64,000 nucleotides of DNA from Flavobacteriales bacterium UBA2306 (GTDB lineage: Bacteria > Bacteroidota > Bacteroidia > Flavobacteriales > Weeksellaceae), in NCBI GenBank assembly GCA_002345565.1, contig DDVS01000008.1, forward strand, positions 62,001 through 126,000. Reading direction: 5' to 3'. Below, in pieces: positions 25,935 to 34,606 of the stretch. The notes beneath the pieces were generated by a model. That model worked only from the letters and a program-made list of their open reading frames with translations. It was not told the DNA's origin and searched no databases. The position numbers were made by a program, and so were the translations under genes. Positions within the stretch are counted from its first letter, which is position 1; each line of letters opens with the position of its first letter.

Positions 25935-25943
25935 AAAAGACAT

Positions 25944-26005
25944 AAAAAAGATCTCAGAAAATTTTGAAGACCCATGTTTTCATCGTTTTCTGAGATCTTT
26001 TTTTA
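25944..26005 (+). terminator. terminator after the barrel protein gene
   Basis: A 17-base arm with AGATCTCAGAAAA (25944-25961) pairs with TTTTCTGAGATCT (25986-26003) around a loop of about 24 nt and ends in a T run. Confidence 0.85.
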
Positions 26006-26128
26006 CTTTAATAATTTCTGTTTGATTAAGAAATTAAAAGCTTTTAAAAGTTTAAGAGTTAATTTGTCTTTTATTTAAAATTTTATCAAACAAGAATAAG
26101 AAGAAAGATTTGATAGGATATTTTTTTG

Positions 26129-26158
26129 CCATCATAGATTTCATAGTTTGATGGACAA
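26129..26158 (-). repeat. 30-bp segment matching the LytTR gene
   Basis: These 30 bases equal 20175-20204, inside the LytTR response regulator, at 28 positions. Read on the minus strand both encode VHQTMKSMM, and both differences are at third codon positions. It looks like a remnant of a paralogous LytTR gene, next to the manC remnant. Confidence 0.6.
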
Positions 26159-26299
26159 GGCATTTTTATTCCATTAGGCGTAAAACATAGAATCATGAAT
26201 CTTACATATAAACCTGTAGTCTTTATAGAAGAACAAACAGGAACGTACTTGGGTGAAGATGATATTGTAAGGCTGGATGATGAATACGATAGAAATTAG
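26153..26299 (+). pseudogene. 3' remnant of mannose-1-phosphate guanylyltransferase (manC type)
   Basis: The plus frame here reads GIFIPLGVKHRI, then NLTYKPVVFIEEQTGTYLG and EDDIVRLDDEYDRN before TAG. This matches the C-terminal cupin end of ManC/AlgA bifunctional enzymes, where a segment like YIPLGxxHRLEN is followed by IEVQxGxYLGEDDIVRxED. Only about 48 codons remain, no start or catalytic domain is present, and the frame closes upstream at 26044. It is a truncated leftover at the edge of the glycosyltransferase cluster. Translation from the internal ATG at 26195 is possible but unlikely to be functional. Confidence 0.75.
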
Positions 26300-26311
26300 T
26301 TTGTAATAACA

Positions 26312-26352
26312 GAATAAAAAATGTGTTAGAATTTCTAACACATTTTTTATTC
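26312..26352. terminator. bidirectional terminator
   Basis: A perfect 20-bp inverted repeat (26312-26331 and 26333-26352) with TGTGTTAGA in the stem and A/T runs on both ends. It overlaps the stop of the minus-strand glycosyltransferase at 26347 and can serve both strands. Confidence 0.85.
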
Positions 26353-27639
26353 CCAAAAATATTTTCTGTTTCTCCCTCTTAATTTGTTTTGAAAATTTTT
26401 AAATTTTATTTTCCATTGTACAGGTTTTAAACTTCGGATTTTATTTAGTTTTTCTTCTAGTAATTTAATTTCAAATTTTAAGAGAGATTCATCAGTAGAA
26501 GTTTTTTGAGATAAATTGGGGATGATTTCTTTATTGATAATTTCTAGCCTATTCTTTATCTTATTACCAATAACTTGAGGAGAAAGAAATTCTTTAACAT
26601 CTTTTTGTCCTTTTAGAGCAATATCCGAAGCCAATTCACGATTCTCATATACTATTTTCATTTGCTCAGAACAATGGTGAATGTCTGCATCTGCCCATAT
26701 ATCTTTCTCTGTACTATAGTAATATTGATCTCCTGTTTTAATAAGATTATATTTTACTAAGAAAGAATTGTTGATGTTCATAAATTCTGTGTTAGCAGAA
26801 TAAGCTGTTGCGATAACTGGTTTTCCAAGATGCATTGCTTCTGCCATTGTTAATCCAAAACCTTCGGACCGATGTAAAGAAACGAAGCAGTCGCAGCAAT
26901 TCATTAGACTATATAGTTTGTTTCTTTCTAATATCTCTTCAATGATAATAATACTTTTATTATCACCTATTCTATCAATTAATAATTTTTTGTCTTCTGG
27001 AAATTCTTTACTTATCGATGTTTTGATTAACAAAATTACTTCAGAATTATTTTTTCCAAACGCATTCTCATAAGCATCAATTGTTGCAATGGGATTTTTT
27101 CTGACAAATGAACTATAATAATCAAACATAGTCATGAAAATAAATTTATTATCAGAAAGATTAAAATCTTTTCTGGTAAATAAAGGTTTTTCTATTTCTA
27201 TAGAATGCATCATCTTGATAACAGGAACAGGGGAAACTTTCGAAATTGCTTCTGTGCAAAAGTTACTGGGAACCCATATTTCATTGAATAGACTGAAAAA
27301 TAATTTTGATTCTTCTGGAAAATTCTCTAGTTCCCAAGCCCAAAATGCGATGTTATATTTATTCTCAAAATAAGACTTGTCAGTCTGCTGCATAACGGAA
27401 TGAAGTCTGTCAATATTTATCTGAACTAAATTGATGTTATAAGGATTCTCCTCAGAAACTATCAATTTATTTTGATCATCATCTTTTACATGTTTTGATA
27501 ATGTGATGTTGAAATCATTAATAACATATGGGACATCAGTAGTTTGTATTGCTCTTATGTTAGAACGTACGCCTTCACCCAAACCAAATTGTTTATTAAT
27601 ATAACCAGAAATGTTTAATCCAAAATTTTTAGTGCTCAT
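26347..27639 (-). CDS. glycosyltransferase family 4 protein
   Basis: Protein of 430 aa. The N-terminal half has GYINKQFGLGEGVR and NIAFWAWELENFPEE, typical of a subgroup of Bacteroidota GT4 enzymes. The C-terminal GT4 core has CFVSLHRSEGFGLTMAEAMH and KPVIATAYSANTEFM, where the EGFGL glutamate binds the nucleotide sugar. It likely adds a sugar to a surface glycan. It ends the minus-strand glycosyltransferase cluster, 6 nt after the GT2 gene. Confidence 0.88.
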   Translation of the reverse strand: MSTKNFGLNISGYINKQFGLGEGVRSNIRAIQTTDVPYVINDFNITLSKHVKDDDQNKLIVSEENPYNINLVQINIDRLHSVMQQTDKSYFENKYNIAFWAWELENFPEESKLFFSLFNEIWVPSNFCTEAISKVSPVPVIKMMHSIEIEKPLFTRKDFNLSDNKFIFMTMFDYYSSFVRKNPIATIDAYENAFGKNNSEVILLIKTSISKEFPEDKKLLIDRIGDNKSIIIIEEILERNKLYSLMNCCDCFVSLHRSEGFGLTMAEAMHLGKPVIATAYSANTEFMNINNSFLVKYNLIKTGDQYYYSTEKDIWADADIHHCSEQMKIVYENRELASDIALKGQKDVKEFLSPQVIGNKIKNRLEIINKEIIPNLSQKTSTDESLLKFEIKLLEEKLNKIRSLKPVQWKIKFKNFQNKLRGRNRKYFWE

Positions 27640-27645
27640 CTATTA

Positions 27646-28578
27646 TTAGAAATATAATAATTTAAATATAAAATATTTTAATAGGTTTTTCTTTTTAAGG
27701 TTTTGTTTTAGAAATTTTTCATAATTCTCTATAGAATTTAACATTTTCTCAAAAAGTGTTTTTTTTTGGTAATTATCAATAGATAAAATTTTGTTCTTTT
27801 TGTCTTTTAGAATTTTAAACCTTCTTTTTAATAGTCGAAAATCGTCATTAGGATTATAGATGTTAAATCTTTGAAGCAATTTATCTTCTCTGTTCTTTTT
27901 ATTGTCAAAAAAAACGCCGCCTACTTGTTGATCTGAATGTATTCGGTAATTATTTATTTTTTCATCTACAAAACAAAAGCTATTATTAGATGATGATACT
28001 AATGCAATCCACTCATCATGATGGAAATTCTTTTCGGGTAAAGGTAAAATAGTATTTACAATCTTTTTTCGAAATGCCATATTTGCTCCAGTTGCTATAT
28101 TTCCAATCAAGTTGAAGATCTGAAAATAATTGTACTGAATATTATTTTGTTTGAAAAGTTTAAAAATATCCCAAATTGTATTTTTTTCTAATTTTTCTCC
28201 TTTTTCGTTTATGATGAAAGCGTTCGAACAAAAAACATCGATTTCTTCTTCTTTTTTAAAAAAATCAAGACATTTTTCAACTTTGTTTTTTTCCCAAACG
28301 TCATCCTGATCGCTCAAAAATATAATTTCATTTTTGCAGAGCAACATAGCTTTTTCAAAATTTTTTACACTGCGTAAATTCTCTTCATTAATATAAATAT
28401 TAAAAATTTCTGGAAATTTTTCTTTGTAAGAATTTAAAATAGAAATTGTAGCGTCTGTAGAGCCATCATCGCAAACAATAATTTCATCTATCGTAACCGT
28501 TTGATTAAGAATAGAATCCAGCTGTTCCTTTAAGAATTTTTCTCCGTTGAAAGTGCAAAGTGCTACAGATGTTGTCAT
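27646..28578 (-). CDS. glycosyltransferase family 2 protein
   Basis: Protein of 310 aa with a GT-A fold. Motifs are VALCTFNGEKFLKEQLDSIL, IIVCDDGSTD and the DQDDVW motif (FLSDQDDVWEKNKVEK) of a rhamnosyltransferase-like subgroup. The C-terminal part is Lys/Asn-rich and very AT-rich. It is one of four adjacent glycosyltransferases, with 2 nt to the upstream gene. Confidence 0.9.
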   Translation of the reverse strand: MTTSVALCTFNGEKFLKEQLDSILNQTVTIDEIIVCDDGSTDATISILNSYKEKFPEIFNIYINEENLRSVKNFEKAMLLCKNEIIFLSDQDDVWEKNKVEKCLDFFKKEEEIDVFCSNAFIINEKGEKLEKNTIWDIFKLFKQNNIQYNYFQIFNLIGNIATGANMAFRKKIVNTILPLPEKNFHHDEWIALVSSSNNSFCFVDEKINNYRIHSDQQVGGVFFDNKKNREDKLLQRFNIYNPNDDFRLLKRRFKILKDKKNKILSIDNYQKKTLFEKMLNSIENYEKFLKQNLKKKNLLKYFIFKLLYF

Positions 28579-28580
28579 AT

Positions 28581-29555
28581 TTATAATTCAAAAACGCGGT
28601 CTACCCAATTTTCCAAAGTATAATAATCATAAATATCCTTTGGTAGTTTTTTGTAAGGTTTTTCAAAAAAATGTCGGTTTAGATTAGAAAAATCATCTTC
28701 CAAAATCAGGATGTTTTCAGGATTATAAAAATTATAATTTCTGATTTCCGGATTGTTGGTAACGATTTTTTTCTCCATTGCCATGGCTTCAAAGATACGA
28801 AAACTAAGCCCATATTGTCCCTCTCTCATCAGATCCAGAATGGCTTTCGAGTTTTGATAATGTTGGTTAATGATGTTATTTGGAATTACTTTCCGGCGGA
28901 ATTTCACAGAAATATTATTAAAAGCAGGGCTTAAAAGATATTTAAACTTGTATTTCCAGGTCTTTTTGCCCACCACAAAAATATCAAATTTCACTTTTAA
29001 TTCGTCTAATTTTTTTGCAAGCGGAATAAGAATACGATTTCTATTTCTGTCAAATGAAGTAATGTAGAAGAAGTCCAGCTTTGGATTTTGATTTTCCTGA
29101 GGGAGATAAGCCAGATAATTGTAATTGGTCAGTTTTTCAAAACCATACATTGCCACATCCTTATTGTCAAAAGAGAAAACTTTATCAAAATAATCTAATT
29201 TTCCATCAACCGGACAGCGTTGCAGATTGTCATAAAGATAACAGATCAATCGATTGGTTTTTTTCTGGGTAAAAGCAATGGTATCTTTATCCAGCGTATC
29301 TGGGTTAAGAATCAGAATTTGATCTTGATGCCCCAGTTTTTCTAATGAATTTTTAATGAATTGTTGCCTTCTCTGGTGTTTGATATTTTTCTTGAGAAAA
29401 ACTTTGCTTAAAGTATTGACAAATCTTTCTCCAAAATTACGATGAGAGAATGCTCCTACATTGATGTGTTGGGCGTCTACACCTTTTTCTCGCAATTTTT
29501 CTACGATGTGGTAATCGTAATTCCAAAAATCGAAACTGATGAGACAAATCTTCAT
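28581..29555 (-). CDS. CgeB-like glycosyltransferase
   Basis: Protein of 324 aa with a GT-B-like plan. It starts MKICLISFDFWNYDYHIVEK, has ICYLYDNLQRCP in the middle, and SKAILDLMREGQYGLSFRIFEAMA near the C-terminus, where the EAMA glutamate aligns with nucleotide-sugar contacts. The family is close to the CgeB/spore-maturation type often found in LPS loci. The exact sugar is unknown. Its 5' end overlaps the next gene upstream by 4 nt. Confidence 0.75.
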   Translation of the reverse strand: MKICLISFDFWNYDYHIVEKLREKGVDAQHINVGAFSHRNFGERFVNTLSKVFLKKNIKHQRRQQFIKNSLEKLGHQDQILILNPDTLDKDTIAFTQKKTNRLICYLYDNLQRCPVDGKLDYFDKVFSFDNKDVAMYGFEKLTNYNYLAYLPQENQNPKLDFFYITSFDRNRNRILIPLAKKLDELKVKFDIFVVGKKTWKYKFKYLLSPAFNNISVKFRRKVIPNNIINQHYQNSKAILDLMREGQYGLSFRIFEAMAMEKKIVTNNPEIRNYNFYNPENILILEDDFSNLNRHFFEKPYKKLPKDIYDYYTLENWVDRVFEL

Positions 29556-30313
29556 TTTTTATTCTCTTTTTTTAACGCCCTATATGTCTCAAGAACATAA
29601 AGACTTTGCAGATAACAAAGTTCCAAACCTTTTTCTCCATCTAAAATACCCAATTTTAGAATATATGTTTTAAAAAAATTGAAGAAAGTTTTAGAAAATT
29701 GTGTTATAGTATTATACTTTTTGCCTTTTTCTGCAAGTTCTATACCTTTTAGTTTTCCATAGTGAAGCATTTTTTGCTTGTAAGACTCATAATCGGAGAC
29801 AGAGTAGTGGAGGAGTTTGTTTTTCAAGACGCCAATAGTTCCATTAACTTCTAGCGTTTCGTGTACTTTTTTATCCACAATATATTTTGCTTTAGATTTT
29901 CTAAATAGTCTAAAGTTTTTATCATTTTGAGTGCCTGAATAATTGATTGGCTTGTTTTCGAAGAAAAATTTTCTGTAAAAATAATAAGCGTCTTTTGCAT
30001 CAGGTTTTTTAACAGTTTCTATAATTTCTTTTCGTAACGGAGGCGTTATTCTCTCGTCACCATCCAGAAATAAAATCCAATCGTTGTTTGCATTCTCCAA
30101 TGCCAGATTTCTTTGTTTTGTAAAATCTTCGAATTTGTTTTGGATGATTTTTACATTGGAGAATTCTTTTGCGATTTCCAAAGTTTTGTCTGTGCTGTAA
30201 GAATCCACTATAATAATTTCGTCACAAAAATCAAAACATCCGAGAACTTCCCGAATGTTTTTTTCTTCATTATATGTAATAATTAATCCAGTTATAGATT
30301 GTTTATTCTCCAT
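29552..30313 (-). CDS. WaaE/KdtX-like glycosyltransferase family 2
   Basis: Protein of 253 aa. SITGLIITYNEEKNIREVL, DEIIIVDSYSTDKT, KQRNLALENANNDWILFLDGDER and KKVHETLEV match the WaaE-type LPS core glycosyltransferases. It lies directly after rocD (2-nt gap) and overlaps the next glycosyltransferase by 4 nt. It probably acts in LPS core or inner glycan assembly. Confidence 0.88.
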   Translation of the reverse strand: MENKQSITGLIITYNEEKNIREVLGCFDFCDEIIIVDSYSTDKTLEIAKEFSNVKIIQNKFEDFTKQRNLALENANNDWILFLDGDERITPPLRKEIIETVKKPDAKDAYYFYRKFFFENKPINYSGTQNDKNFRLFRKSKAKYIVDKKVHETLEVNGTIGVLKNKLLHYSVSDYESYKQKMLHYGKLKGIELAEKGKKYNTITQFSKTFFNFFKTYILKLGILDGEKGLELCYLQSLYVLETYRALKKENKK

Positions 30314-30315
30314 GA

Positions 30316-31566
30316 TTAAATTTCAAATTCCAAAATCGTTTTCTGAATAATGTTCACACAATCCATAAGTTCCTGATTTGTGATTACCAATGGCGGCGCC
30401 AGTCTTATGATATTGCCGTGCGTTGGCTTTGCAAGAAGTCCGTTTTCTTTCAGTTTTAAACAAAGATTCCACGCCGTTTTGCTTTCTGGCGTATCGTTTA
30501 TTAAAATAGCATTTAAAAGACCTTTACCACGTACTTTTGTGATGAGGTCTGTTTTTTCAATCAGTTTTTCAATTTCATTTCTGAAAAGTATTCCTAATTC
30601 TTCTGCTCTTTCCGAAAGTTTTTCTTCTTCCACAACATCTAAAGCTGCAATGGCAACCGCGCACGCAATAGGATTTCCTCCGAAAGTAGAACCGTGCTGT
30701 CCAGGCTTGATCACATTCATAATTTCATCATTTGCCAAAACGGCGGATACAGGATACATCCCTCCGGAAAGGGCTTTTCCCAGAATTAAAATATCCGGTT
30801 GCACATTTTCATGATGACACGCAATCAGTTTTCCTGTTCTTGCAATTCCGGTTTGAACTTCGTCAGCAATAAATAAAACATTGTGTTTTTTGCATAATTC
30901 AGAAGCGTTTTTCAGAAAATTTTCATCCGGAACATATACGCCGGCTTCACCTTGAATGGGCTCCACTAAAAATGCGGCAATATTTTGAGCATCATTCTTT
31001 AAAACTTCTTCTAAAGCTTCGGTATCATTGTATGGTATTTTTATAAAACCAGGAGTAAATGGGCCGTAATTCTGATTGGCATCAGAATCATTAGAGAAGG
31101 AAACAATAGTTGTTGTTCTGCCGTGGAAGTTATTTTCACAAACAATAATTTTTGCAGCGTTTTCAGAAATTCCTTTTACTTCATAACTCCATTTTCTGGC
31201 GAGTTTTACGGCAGTTTCCACCGCTTCAGCTCCGGAATTCATTGGTAAAACTTTATCAAAACCGAATAGAGTAGTGATCTTTTTCTCGTATTCTCCCAAA
31301 TTGGAGTTGTAAAATGCTCTTGAAGTTAAAGCCAATTTTTTAGCCTGATTCACCAAAGCTTCAACAATTTTCGGATGAGAATGCCCTTGGTTGACTGCTG
31401 AGTAAGCAGAAAGGAAATCGTAATATTTTTTACCCTCAACATCCCATACAAAAACCCCTTCTCCTTTATCCAAAACCACAGGAAGCGGATGATAATTGTG
31501 AGCGCCATGCTTGTTTTCAAGATCGATGAAGTATTTTGAATTTTTTTCCTGAATTGCTGTTGACAT
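30316..31566 (-). CDS. rocD: ornithine-oxo-acid transaminase
   Basis: Protein of 416 aa, a class III PLP aminotransferase. It converts ornithine and 2-oxoglutarate to glutamate-5-semialdehyde and glutamate. Visible are YHPLPVVLDKGEGVFVWDVEG, NSGAEAVETAVKLARKW, IADEVQTGIARTGK, and the PLP lysine in LGKALSGGMYPVSAVL. It is the first gene of the minus-strand run with the glycosyltransferases, though no metabolic link is apparent. Confidence 0.95.
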   Translation of the reverse strand: MSTAIQEKNSKYFIDLENKHGAHNYHPLPVVLDKGEGVFVWDVEGKKYYDFLSAYSAVNQGHSHPKIVEALVNQAKKLALTSRAFYNSNLGEYEKKITTLFGFDKVLPMNSGAEAVETAVKLARKWSYEVKGISENAAKIIVCENNFHGRTTTIVSFSNDSDANQNYGPFTPGFIKIPYNDTEALEEVLKNDAQNIAAFLVEPIQGEAGVYVPDENFLKNASELCKKHNVLFIADEVQTGIARTGKLIACHHENVQPDILILGKALSGGMYPVSAVLANDEIMNVIKPGQHGSTFGGNPIACAVAIAALDVVEEEKLSERAEELGILFRNEIEKLIEKTDLITKVRGKGLLNAILINDTPESKTAWNLCLKLKENGLLAKPTHGNIIRLAPPLVITNQELMDCVNIIQKTILEFEI

Positions 31567-31668
31567 ATATTTAATTTTGGGTAAAGTTAAGAATATTATT
31601 TTTCAGAAAATATTATCAAGATTAGTATTTCATTATAGTAATATGATTTTGAAACCATATTAAATAAA

Positions 31669-31696
31669 AAAAACTACTCTTTTAGGAGTAGTTTTT
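31669..31696 (-). terminator. terminator of the accBC operon
   Basis: AAAAACTACTC (31669-31679) pairs with GAGTAGTTTTT (31686-31696) around a 6-nt loop. It lies 19 nt past the accC stop on the minus strand. Confidence 0.85.
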
Positions 31697-31715
31697 ATAT
31701 AGTATGTTTTTAATC

Positions 31716-33071
31716 TTAATGATTATCGTAGCTTCTGTCCATTACAAAATCTTCCATAAACTTTGTCGTGTAATTTCCTGCAAGGAAATCTTCATTTTCT
31801 AGTAATTGTCTGTGGAAAGGAATCGTCGTTTTTACACCTTCTATGTAAAACTCTTCCAAAGCACGTTTCATTTTTGCAATGGCTTCTTCTCTGGTTTGGG
31901 CGGTTACGATTAACTTAGCAATCATAGAGTCATAATTGGGTGGGATGGCATAACCGGAATAAACGTGTGTGTCAACTCTCACGCCGTGCCCGCCAGGAAT
32001 GTTCAATTCTGTGATTCTTCCCGGAGATGGACGAAAATCCGTATATGGATCTTCTGCATTGATTCTACATTCGATGGCGTGCATTTTTGGGTAGTAATTT
32101 TTTCCGCTGATTGGTGTTCCGGCAGCCAAAAGAATTTGCTCACGAATCAAATCGTAATCTACAACCTGCTCAGTAATGGGATGTTCTACCTGGATTCTGG
32201 TATTCATTTCCATAAAGTAGAAATTTCTGTGCTTATCTACCAAGAATTCGATTGTTCCAACCCCTTCGTATCCAATGAATTCCGCTGCTTTTACAGCTGC
32301 TGCTCCCATTTTTTCACGAAGTTCGTCGGTCATAAAAGGAGAGGGTGTTTCCTCAATTAATTTTTGATTTCTTCTTTGAACCGAACAATCTCTTTCGGAA
32401 AGGTGACAAGCTTTTCCAAATTGATCTCCAGCCACCTGAATCTCAATATGTCTAGGCTCTTCGATCAGTTTTTCCATATACATTCCGCCGTTTCCAAAAG
32501 CAGCAACGGCTTCTTGGATTGCAGAATCCCAATGATCTTTAAGATCTTCTTCTTTCCAAACAGCTCTCATTCCTTTTCCACCACCACCAGCGGTAGCTTT
32601 GATCATTACAGGATAACCGATTTCTTTCGCTGTTTTTTTAGCGTCTTCGTAAGAATCAATTAATCCTTCAGATCCTGGAACGCAAGGGATTCCTGCGGCT
32701 TTCATGGTTGCTTTAGCCGTAGCTTTGTCTCCCATTTTTTCGATTTGTTCCGGAGTTGCCCCAATGAATTTGATGCCATTTTTAGCACAGATTCTGGAGA
32801 AATTTGCATTTTCTGACAAAAATCCGTAACCAGGATGGATAGCATCTGCATTAGTAATCTCTGCAGCAGCAATGATATTAGGAATTTTAAGATAAGAATC
32901 TTTACTCATTGGTGGGCCAATACAAACCGCTTCGTCCGCAAAACGAACGTGAAGACTGTCTTTATCGGCAGTTGAATAAACTGCCACCGTTTTTATTCCC
33001 ATTTCCTTGGCCGTTCGCAAGATTCTCATTGCAATTTCGCCTCGGTTTGCGATTAATATTTTTTTGAACAT
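31716..33071 (-). CDS. accC: acetyl-CoA carboxylase biotin carboxylase subunit
   Basis: Protein of 451 aa, ATP-grasp enzyme that carboxylates biotin on AccB in the first step of fatty-acid synthesis. MFKKILIANRGEIAMRILRT, HPGYGFLSENANF, KATAGGGGKGMR (ATP loop) and EMNTRIQVEHPITE are all present. It follows accB by 80 nt containing heptamer repeats. Confidence 0.97.
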   Translation of the reverse strand: MFKKILIANRGEIAMRILRTAKEMGIKTVAVYSTADKDSLHVRFADEAVCIGPPMSKDSYLKIPNIIAAAEITNADAIHPGYGFLSENANFSRICAKNGIKFIGATPEQIEKMGDKATAKATMKAAGIPCVPGSEGLIDSYEDAKKTAKEIGYPVMIKATAGGGGKGMRAVWKEEDLKDHWDSAIQEAVAAFGNGGMYMEKLIEEPRHIEIQVAGDQFGKACHLSERDCSVQRRNQKLIEETPSPFMTDELREKMGAAAVKAAEFIGYEGVGTIEFLVDKHRNFYFMEMNTRIQVEHPITEQVVDYDLIREQILLAAGTPISGKNYYPKMHAIECRINAEDPYTDFRPSPGRITELNIPGGHGVRVDTHVYSGYAIPPNYDSMIAKLIVTAQTREEAIAKMKRALEEFYIEGVKTTIPFHRQLLENEDFLAGNYTTKFMEDFVMDRSYDNH

Positions 33072-33080
33072 CTTAATAGT

Positions 33081-33110
33081 ATTTGAAATTTGAAAAATTT
33101 GAAATTTGAA
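33081..33110. repeat. heptamer repeat between accB and accC
   Basis: ATTTGAA occurs four times: at 33081-33087, 33088-33094, 33097-33103 and 33104-33110, with two bases between the pairs. It lies in the accB-accC spacer. Same unit length as the CTAAAAT array at 4472-4499 but a different sequence. Confidence 0.75.
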
Positions 33111-33151
33111 ATTGATTGTTTGTCAAGATCAATTATCATCTATCAATTATA

Positions 33152-33628
33152 TTAAGATGGATCTACTAAAAATAATGGTTGGTCGTACTCTACAGGAGAA
33201 GCATCATCTACCAATATTTTTACGATTTTTCCACTCACTTCAGATTCAATCTGGTTGAAAAGCTTCATGGCTTCTATCACACAAACTACTTTTCCTTCTG
33301 TTACAGAATCGCCTACATTAACAAAAACTTCTTTATCCGGAGAAGGTTTTCTATAGAAAGTTCCAATCATTGGAGATTTAATCGTAATATATTTGCTGTC
33401 GTCTGCAGAAGTTGCTGCTTCAGAACTTGCAGCAGGCGCGGAAACCGGATTTGCAGCTGGTGCAGAAACCGGTGCTTGGTAAGCAACTTGTGGAGTTACA
33501 TAGCTTACAGGTTCACCTCCCAGTGGAGTTTTGATATAGATTTCGAAATCCTTATTTTTATACTTTACTTCGGAAACACCTGCCTTTGCAACAAATCTTA
33601 CAAGATTCTGAATGTCTTTTATATCCAT
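33152..33628 (-). CDS. accB: biotin carboxyl carrier protein of acetyl-CoA carboxylase
   Basis: Protein of 158 aa. It begins MDIKDIQNLVRFVAKAGVSE, then a Pro/Ala-rich linker (residues 60-80), then the biotinyl domain with EAMKLFNQIESE, whose Lys carries biotin. I chose the ATG at 33628 because an upstream frame to 33673 adds a non-conserved stretch lying over the promoter. It forms an operon with accC. Confidence 0.96.
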   Translation of the reverse strand: MDIKDIQNLVRFVAKAGVSEVKYKNKDFEIYIKTPLGGEPVSYVTPQVAYQAPVSAPAANPVSAPAASSEAATSADDSKYITIKSPMIGTFYRKPSPDKEVFVNVGDSVTEGKVVCVIEAMKLFNQIESEVSGKIVKILVDDASPVEYDQPLFLVDPS

Positions 33629-33653
33629 AAAATTTTTAAATTGTTTTGAACGC

Positions 33654-33661
33654 CAAATATA
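33654..33661 (-). promoter_or_regulatory. promoter of accBC
   Basis: Minus-strand TATATTTG, 26 nt before the accB ATG. It directly abuts the terminator hairpin of the rpmF unit. No TTTG at the ideal -33 distance. Confidence 0.5.
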
Positions 33662-33663
33662 AT

Positions 33664-33702
33664 AAAAAACCACTCAAATTGATAAAATCCGAGTGGTTTT
33701 TT
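33664..33702 (-). terminator. terminator of the DUF177-rpmF unit
   Basis: AAAAAACCACTC (33664-33675) and GAGTGGTTTTTT (33691-33702) form a perfect 12-bp stem with a T run on the minus strand. It is 33 nt past the rpmF stop. Confidence 0.85.
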
Positions 33703-33734
33703 ATGCTGTGTATAAGATTATCGGAAGATAAATC

Positions 33735-33938
33735 TTAGTTTTCTTCTGTTGTTTCTACAGTTTTCTCTAATACAACTTTTCCTTTGTAATAAAGTTTTCC
33801 TTCGTGCCAGTGAGCTCTGTGATATAAGTGCAATTCACCAGTTGTAGCGTCTTTAGCTAATTGAGGAGCTACCGCTTTGTAGTGAGTTCTTCTTTTATCT
33901 CTTCTTGTAGACGACTGTCTTCTCTTAGGATGTGCCAT
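33735..33938 (-). CDS. rpmF: 50S ribosomal protein L32 (bL32)
   Basis: Protein of 67 aa beginning MAHPKRRQSSTRRDKRRTHY. The CxxC zinc ligands of C-plus L32 are absent; HLYHRAHWHEGKLYYKGK takes their place, so it is a zinc-free form. It follows the DUF177 gene, the conserved yceD-rpmF pair. Confidence 0.95.
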   Translation of the reverse strand: MAHPKRRQSSTRRDKRRTHYKAVAPQLAKDATTGELHLYHRAHWHEGKLYYKGKVVLEKTVETTEEN

Positions 33939-33982
33939 TGTTAATTATTTTAAAAAATTCTAAAGAATTATATTGTTATTAC

Positions 33983-34510
33983 TTAATTATTGTCTTTTAA
34001 TTTCTTCAAAGCTTCCCATCGTGGGTCTATGCTTTGATCTTCCTCTTCAATTTTTTTTGGACTGAATTTTTCCAGAAGCTTTTCATATTCATCGCTGTCT
34101 TTAACAGATGGCGCTACTTTTTTCATCGGGATTGATAAAACCACGGCTTCATATACAAGATTAGCGATGTTGAATTCACTATCTTTTTGAGGAATCGTGA
34201 TGATGTCTTCATTGCTATCATCATATTCTTCCCCAAATTTTACAAGAATCTTCAATTCATTTTCAATGTTTTGGGAAAATTCTTCATTGCTGATGTCGCA
34301 AATCAGTTGAACCGTCCCCGAAACATTAATGTAAAATTCCAAAAATGTAGTATGCTTGTCCAAATGAACATTGACGTCAATTTTCGGATTGAAAAATTCC
34401 TGCTCAGTCTCAAATAAATCAAAGAACTCCTGGTTGATTTCAAATTTGAAATCGTGCTTTCCGGTTTTTAGACCAGAAAAAGCAATGTTGTAGTTTCTAA
34501 ATCTGTCCAT
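33983..34510 (-). CDS. DUF177 (YceD) family protein
   Basis: Protein of 175 aa starting MDRFRNYNIAFSGLKTG. DUF177 proteins are linked to 23S rRNA maturation and are nearly always next to rpmF, as here. The central CDISNEEFSQ and the C-terminal IDPRWEALKKL are the family signature. A longer frame to 34582 is rejected because it runs over the promoter. It forms an operon with rpmF. Confidence 0.9.
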   Translation of the reverse strand: MDRFRNYNIAFSGLKTGKHDFKFEINQEFFDLFETEQEFFNPKIDVNVHLDKHTTFLEFYINVSGTVQLICDISNEEFSQNIENELKILVKFGEEYDDSNEDIITIPQKDSEFNIANLVYEAVVLSIPMKKVAPSVKDSDEYEKLLEKFSPKKIEEEDQSIDPRWEALKKLKDNN

Positions 34511-34523
34511 AAAAAATGGTGTG

Positions 34524-34554
34524 CAAAAATAATTTAATTTTTTGAAATAACAAA
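34524..34554 (-). promoter_or_regulatory. promoter of the DUF177-rpmF operon
   Basis: On the minus strand TTTG (34554-34551), 19 nt, TATTTTTG (34531-34524). This is a full match to the Bacteroidota consensus. The leader is about 7 nt, so the transcript is nearly leaderless. Confidence 0.75.
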
Positions 34555-34606
34555 ATGTTTTTTGGAAATACTTGAAATCCAAAAAAATACTTCGTGAAAT
34601 TTATTT

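Noticed and set aside
33179..33649. A 156-codon plus-strand frame opposite accB
   Set aside because: It is wholly antisense to a clear accB gene and rich in Tyr, Phe and Cys, as shadow frames are.
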